64,000 nt of DNA. Origin: Eunapius fragilis (Eukaryota; Porifera; Demospongiae; Spongillida; Spongillidae). The notes beneath the pieces were generated by a model. That model was not told where the DNA came from, did no database searches, and saw nothing but the letters and a program-made list of their open reading frames with translations. The stretch is from the NCBI GenBank assembly GCA_963681505.1, contig OY811990.1, forward strand, positions 1,609,350-1,673,349, written 5' to 3'. The translations under genes and the position numbers were made by a program. The first letter of the stretch is position 1, and each line of letters opens with the position of its first letter. This document shows positions 59,605-64,000 of this stretch, piece after piece.

Positions 59605-61690
59605 TAAAAAGTAAATAAAAACATTTTCTAACGAGAGAATTAGTATACTGGTGTAAAAAGCAAGGAAACAAGTTTTATCAGAAGGGAAAATGTAATTTTG
59701 CACACTTCGACTAAGGCATATGCTGTGCTAAGTATAAAGTGGACACCGTGATAGTTGAGTATAAATTTTTTCCCTACTCCTCAATATTTGAAATCAGTTT
59801 TATCAATAATGACTTGAGTTATAAAAATTCTAATAATGCAATTTCGTTAGCAAACTAGTTTTCCAAAAGAGTTTGAAATTGTAGCTTATCACGTGACACC
59901 TTACTTTCTATTTTGGGGAATTTGTGTTCCTCGTCCTGAAAAAACATTTTTAGCTGATATCTCCCCTATTCGGAAACAGATCAGGCTAAACATTGCCATA
60001 TAACTACCCCATATATACCTGCACTACTTGGTCGGGCCGAAAGTTGAATGAGCTAAACGGTTCGACGACCGCGGCTGCAAATGTGTTGTTTTAGAGGGGA
60101 ACGCATCTAGCTGATTGTCGCTTATTGCTTTGATTTTTGGCTACCGTACCTAAACAATGCATAGAAGACAGGTATCTGTATCTGAAACGCTAGCTTACCG
60201 AGAAGTTTCGTTTACTCTGCCGCTAAAATGTTTGCCTCGAACTTTGGCTCTGAATAGTTAGCCATTTTCGGATGAATAACATTATAATTATTGACAGTAT
60301 TGTGGTTATCGTGGTTATGATTGAGAATCGAGCAAGTTGAAAACGGTTCTTTTCAGAACCAAACGGAGAGTCCATTAGCACGCAGGCTGCCACGAAGAGC
60401 TGGCAGACAGGGACCACTACTTTGGGAAGGTTTGAAGTGTATACACATTTATAAATGTACATGCATGCATGTATTCATATTGTAACTCCAACTACTCACC
60501 AGGCAGTAACCCATCTTTTCACAGTGATTGAATTAAAATCAGAAGCATCTTGTTGACCTTTCTCTTTGCATCTCTTGGGGAAATTCCCTCGCTCAGCTCG
60601 ATGTAGCTAGTACATTCTTAATGCGAGTGTCCTAGCATCAACGTCTGCATGTATCGGCTAACGCAAGTTCTTTGGTTGCACTTTCTGATAGCAGTCCTTC
60701 GAGCTCTGCTCGCCAGCTCGAGCTTTCTGGCACGAAACAACGATTGCCGATGCAAACCTGCCGCTTTAGGGTTTCCTCTTGGAGTGCTCCTTGGCTTCAA
60801 ACCTTCCCAAAGTGGTGGTCCCTGTCTGCCAGCTCTTCGTGGAGCCTGCGTGCTAATGGACTCTCCGTTTGGTTCTGAAAAGAACCGTTTCAGAGGCGGA
60901 TCCAGGGGGGGGGGGGGGGGGGGAGGGGAGTTTGGGGGTTGCAACCCCCCTTTCATATATTGTAACGCCCCCTCTTCTGCTAAACAGCCCCTCCCCCTTC
61001 CTCGCTTTTTGTATCGGGCCTGAAGCGCTGGACAGCACCCCCCCTCTCTTCCGCATTCATCCGACAATGGCTAACTTTTCAGAGCCAAAGTTCGAGGCAA
61101 TCATTTTAGCGGCAGAGTAAACGAAACTTCTCGGTAAACTAGCGTTTCAGATACAGATACCTGTCTTCTATGCATTGTTTAGGTACGGTAGCCAAAAATC
61201 AACGCAATACGCGACAATCAGCTAGATGCGTTTTCCTCTAAAACAACACATTAGCAGCCGCGGTCCTCGAACCGTTTAGCGCATTCGACTTTCGGCCCGA
61301 CCAAGTAGTGCAGTTATATATGGGGTAGTTATATGGCAATGTTTAGCCTGATCTGTTTCCGAATAGGGGAGAAATCAGCTAAAAATGTTTTTTCAGGACG
61401 AGGAACACAAATTCCCCAAAATAGAAAGTAAGGTGTCACGTGATAAGCTACAATTTCAAACTCTTTTGGAAAACTAGTTTGCCAACGAAACTGCATTTTT
61501 ATAGCTCAAGTCGTTATTGATAAAACTGATTTCAAACATTGACGAGTAGGAAAAAATTTTTTATACTCAACTATCACGGTTTCCCTTCTGATAAAACTTG
61601 TTTCCTTGCTGTTTACACCAGTATACTATTTGCCTGCAAAACCTATATCCCACCAACTTTCTCAGAGAGAATGTTTTTATTTACTTGTTT
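59605..61690. mobile_element. 2.1-kb fold-back element with arms of about 650 bp
   Basis: 59605-60276 is the reverse complement of 61055-61690 with scattered differences. Landmarks are ACTTGGTCGGGCCGAAAGTT / ACTTTCGGCCCGACCAAGTA, and TATCTGTATCTGAAACGCTA and its complement. An inner inverted pair, 60339-60437 and 60794-60890, flanks a spacer of about 355 bases. The left arm has a 55-base insertion near 59690-59745. The right arm has G-rich sequence (60891-61054) beginning CAGAGGCGGATCCAGGGGG, a hAT-MITE-like end, replacing the matching left-arm segment. No transposase is visible. Confidence 0.85.
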
Positions 61691-61834
61691 CTTTAATTGT
61701 TTTAGCACCCAAATCACTTTTGCATCGCAGGTTTCCCCCCTTTCATTTAACTCAATTCAGACGTATTGTGAAAATTTTCTAGGTACCTTTGCTTGATAAG
61801 ACCGTATGTATAGGCTTTTAGGCTTTTGTGTATC

Positions 61835-62150
61835 AAAGCGAGTCCACCAGCAAATTCTAAAGCTATTGGTGCAATTTTCATTGTTCTTGTCCCGAGTTAT
61901 GAGTTCCCAAGAAGCAGAAGACGACCCGCCCATTATGTTTGGAAGGGGAACGAGGACACAGTATTTTTCGTTCTCGACAACCACGCGAAACAAAAATGAA
62001 ACTACTCAGTTTTGACTTCTAGGTCGATTGCCGCAACAAGCTAGACGATCCGATCGTCGGGAGTGCAGGTACTGTAGGGTCGCGGGGTTTTAATTAAATT
62101 CATAGTCGGGGTCAAAACCTATATGGAAGTCTAGCGAGACTTCCGATGTC
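61835..62150 (+). repeat. Dispersed repeat, inverted copy of 36150-36500
   Basis: Matches the minus strand of 36150-36500 as described there, and is followed at 62160-62275 by another copy of the fold-back family's terminal sequence (TTACACCAG, GAGAATGTTTTTATTTACTT). Confidence 0.7.
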
Positions 62151-62629
62151 AATTCAGTCAAACTTCTGTAGCTCTTGTTTCCGTGCTTTTTACACCAGCA
62201 TTGGTCAATCCTTTATGCCAACAATTTTCTCGTTCGAGAATGTTTTTATTTACTTGTTTCATAAGTTTTTTTTTTCTCCCTCAGACTACATATCAGTATC
62301 GTAGTGAATAATCAATCATTGGAAAGGTCAAGAATTATAGGACGATCCATGTCCACCCCTGACTTTATCTCTTCGTGCAATAAACGAAATTAGGGCAGTG
62401 CTGCTGCTGGTGGTGGGGGGTAGGGGGCAGTGCAGCTAGTGGTGGTAGCGCCGGTGGCAGTGTTGCTGCTGCTGGCGGTGGGGGACTTTTAGAGCTAGCA
62501 ATTACAAAAGGCATCATTTACTTCACTTAGAAACTCACTATCCCTATGAACAGCTTATTCAAGACCACCATTATACCTCCTCCATTTGCATGAGATTTGG
62601 GTTAGTATATGTTCCGTACCGATAATCAA

Positions 62630-62965
62630 TTTGTCCCGTTGATCAACGGGACGCCGGTTGATCAACCGGGCACCCGGTTGATCAACTGGGTACCCGGTTG
62701 TTCAACCGGGTACCCGGTTGCGTTATTACTATCCGGTTGTCTAACGGGGCAATATAGTTTACCCGGTTGTTCAACGGGATCTACCCGGTTGCTCAACGGG
62801 ACTTACCCGGTTGTTCAATGGGTTATCCAGTTGTCTAACCCGACTGTTCAATGGGTTATTCGGTTGCCTAACGGGGCAGTATAGTTAACATCGGAACTTA
62901 CGTATACCGGTTTGTTGAACCCGGCTGTTCAACAGGACTTATACCCGGTTGTTCAATGGGTGAAT
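62630..62965. repeat. Palindromic minisatellite (CCCGGTTGTTCAACGGG type)
   Basis: About 16 units of 19-24 bases. Each contains an inverted repeat (CCGGTTG, then ATC or TTC, then CAACCGG or CAACGGG), so the transcript of either strand could fold into a series of short hairpins. Confidence 0.9.
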
Positions 62966-63049
62966 ATTTGTGTATAAATTACTTATTGAGGCGACCATAT
63001 GGAAACAAAAACTACACCCCCTCACCTCCCTGCCCATGAGTTATATAAT

Positions 63050-63691
63050 TCATGAGTGCGAATGTATCACTGAAGACCTGAAACAAAATACAACACTAAG
63101 AATGCTATCATCAGTGGTATATTGAATTATCAGCACACGACTGACAGTTCCAGACAAGTTTTTTTTGTTATGAATGACTTTCGAGGGAACAGACAGACAG
63201 GACTTATGAAACCATTCTTTACAGGAGAAACATTGTATCATGTGCCTTCAGCGATGAGACGGCAAATACAATAAATAGAAGGTTTCTGTGGTGTGTTGCT
63301 GCGGGTTTCGGTGACCATGGGTTGGGAACAATGACATGTGTCCAATTTCAAAGCAGTTGACAACGTGATGCCTCATTTTTTCCTGATAAAAATATATCAT
63401 GGCAGGATCTTGACCAAAGGTTAGTGCAGTTGCAAGTACTATTGAGTACAAGCCGCAATCACATGAATTAGCTTGTTTTTGGTCATCAATGTAATGGATT
63501 ACAATATCAGGTTCAACTTGACAAGACTGCAAAATATCTGCCTCTAACTTTTGCTCATGATGAGGCAGTTGTCCATGGTTGCTATCATGAACTTTGACAG
63601 TAGATGGTGGTACACCAATAGTAGATATTGTAATCCAATGACTGTTGTTAATATTCAATATCTGAATAAAAGGTGTCCTTTTATGCTCCAT
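63050..63691 (-). pseudogene. Transposon-type C48 (Ulp1-like) protease plus PHD finger, frameshifted
   Basis: The frame at 63691-63248 contains NNSHWITIST (His), VHDSNHGQ (Asp) and QKQANSCDCGLYSIVLA (Gln and Cys), the triad and oxyanion residues of Ulp1/C48 cysteine proteases. Next, in a shifted frame, IYCICRLIAEG provides the first PHD Cys pair. The original frame then gives MIQCFSCKEWFHKSCLSVPS with the remaining PHD zinc ligands. One frameshift and a TGA after LPSHR separate the parts. Protease plus PHD proteins of this type are encoded by mobile elements in sponges and cnidarians (family knowledge). The 5' part may lie in the N gap. Confidence 0.65.
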
Positions 63692-63733
63692 TTGAAATTT
63701 AAAAGACTGATTAATATAAACTGAAATCCATCA

Positions 63734-63933
63734 NNNNNNNNNNNNNNNNNNNNNNNNNNNNNNNNNNNNNNNNNNNNNNNNNNNNNNNNNNNNNNNNNNN
63801 NNNNNNNNNNNNNNNNNNNNNNNNNNNNNNNNNNNNNNNNNNNNNNNNNNNNNNNNNNNNNNNNNNNNNNNNNNNNNNNNNNNNNNNNNNNNNNNNNNNN
63901 NNNNNNNNNNNNNNNNNNNNNNNNNNNNNNNNN
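63734..63933. other. Assembly gap (200 N)
   Basis: 200 consecutive N, just upstream of the C48 protease relic on its strand. Open frames through it are meaningless. Confidence 0.99.
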
Positions 63934-64000
63934 CTGACACTCACCTACACATATCCACTGACATTCCTGTCCTCTAGCTAGTTATATCGCTGCGCTTGGG

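Noticed and set aside
62630..62965. A CRISPR-like array because of regularly spaced palindromic units.
   Set aside because: Units are contiguous and variable with no unique spacers, and the surrounding genome is animal, with spliced genes.

Overview
The window reads as animal genomic DNA, most likely from a demosponge. The genes have many short exons with GT-AG introns. The gene content is typical of sponges: orphan seven-helix receptors, a receptor tyrosine kinase (RTK) with a novel ectodomain, a TRIM-NHL protein, an Ig-type receptor and secreted Kunitz/TIL modules. Pure G/C runs, microsatellites and minisatellites, and relics of DNA transposons and retrotransposons are abundant. The species assignment is an inference; no rRNA or other marker is present. 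A 200-base N gap lies at 63734-63933.

Layout. 1-7.6 kb: a single-exon rhodopsin-like GPCR (minus, 1639-2784), a long (CA)n tract and retroelement relics. 7.6-11.1 kb: an eight-exon secreted protein (minus), 551 aa, made of GCC2/GCC3, TIL, Ig, TIL and Kunitz modules, each on one phase 1-1 exon. 13.46-35.08 kb: the main content, a 39-exon RTK gene (minus). I resolved every splice junction, and the exons sum to 5787 nt, an open 1928-aa frame. Its ectodomain contains a 12-exon block present twice in tandem with the same exon phases (35.1-30.3 and 29.2-20.7 kb). These are joined by a Ser/Thr-rich exon and a Pro/Ser coding minisatellite. Membrane-proximal segments, one transmembrane helix and a tyrosine kinase with an insert follow.

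The intron after exon 14 holds about 92 copies of a 24-bp repeat. The first copy is the exon's own 5' splice site.

35-41 kb: no host gene seen, but a non-LTR retroelement relic, a 1.19-kb DNA transposon with 39-bp terminal inverted repeats (TIRs) and a 7-bp target duplication, and a nested fold-back. 41.3-44.5 kb: a two-exon TRIM-NHL gene (minus) whose first exon adds two zinc ribbons before the RING. 44.7-57 kb: minisatellite repeats shared between two loci, a kelch-like relic, a frameshifted three-Ig membrane receptor, a decayed DDE-type transposase and a hAT-like MITE with an 8-bp target duplication. 57.4-58.4 kb: a second single-exon seven-helix receptor (cAMP-receptor/GPR157-like, minus). 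58.9-64 kb: a Ty3/gypsy relic, a 2.1-kb fold-back element, a palindromic minisatellite and a transposon-type C48 protease/PHD relic ending near the gap.

The intact genes do not form an operon or an obvious pathway. Four of the five (two GPCRs, the RTK, the secreted inhibitor-like protein) act at or outside the cell surface. The TRIM protein is probably a cytoplasmic ubiquitin ligase and/or RNA regulator.
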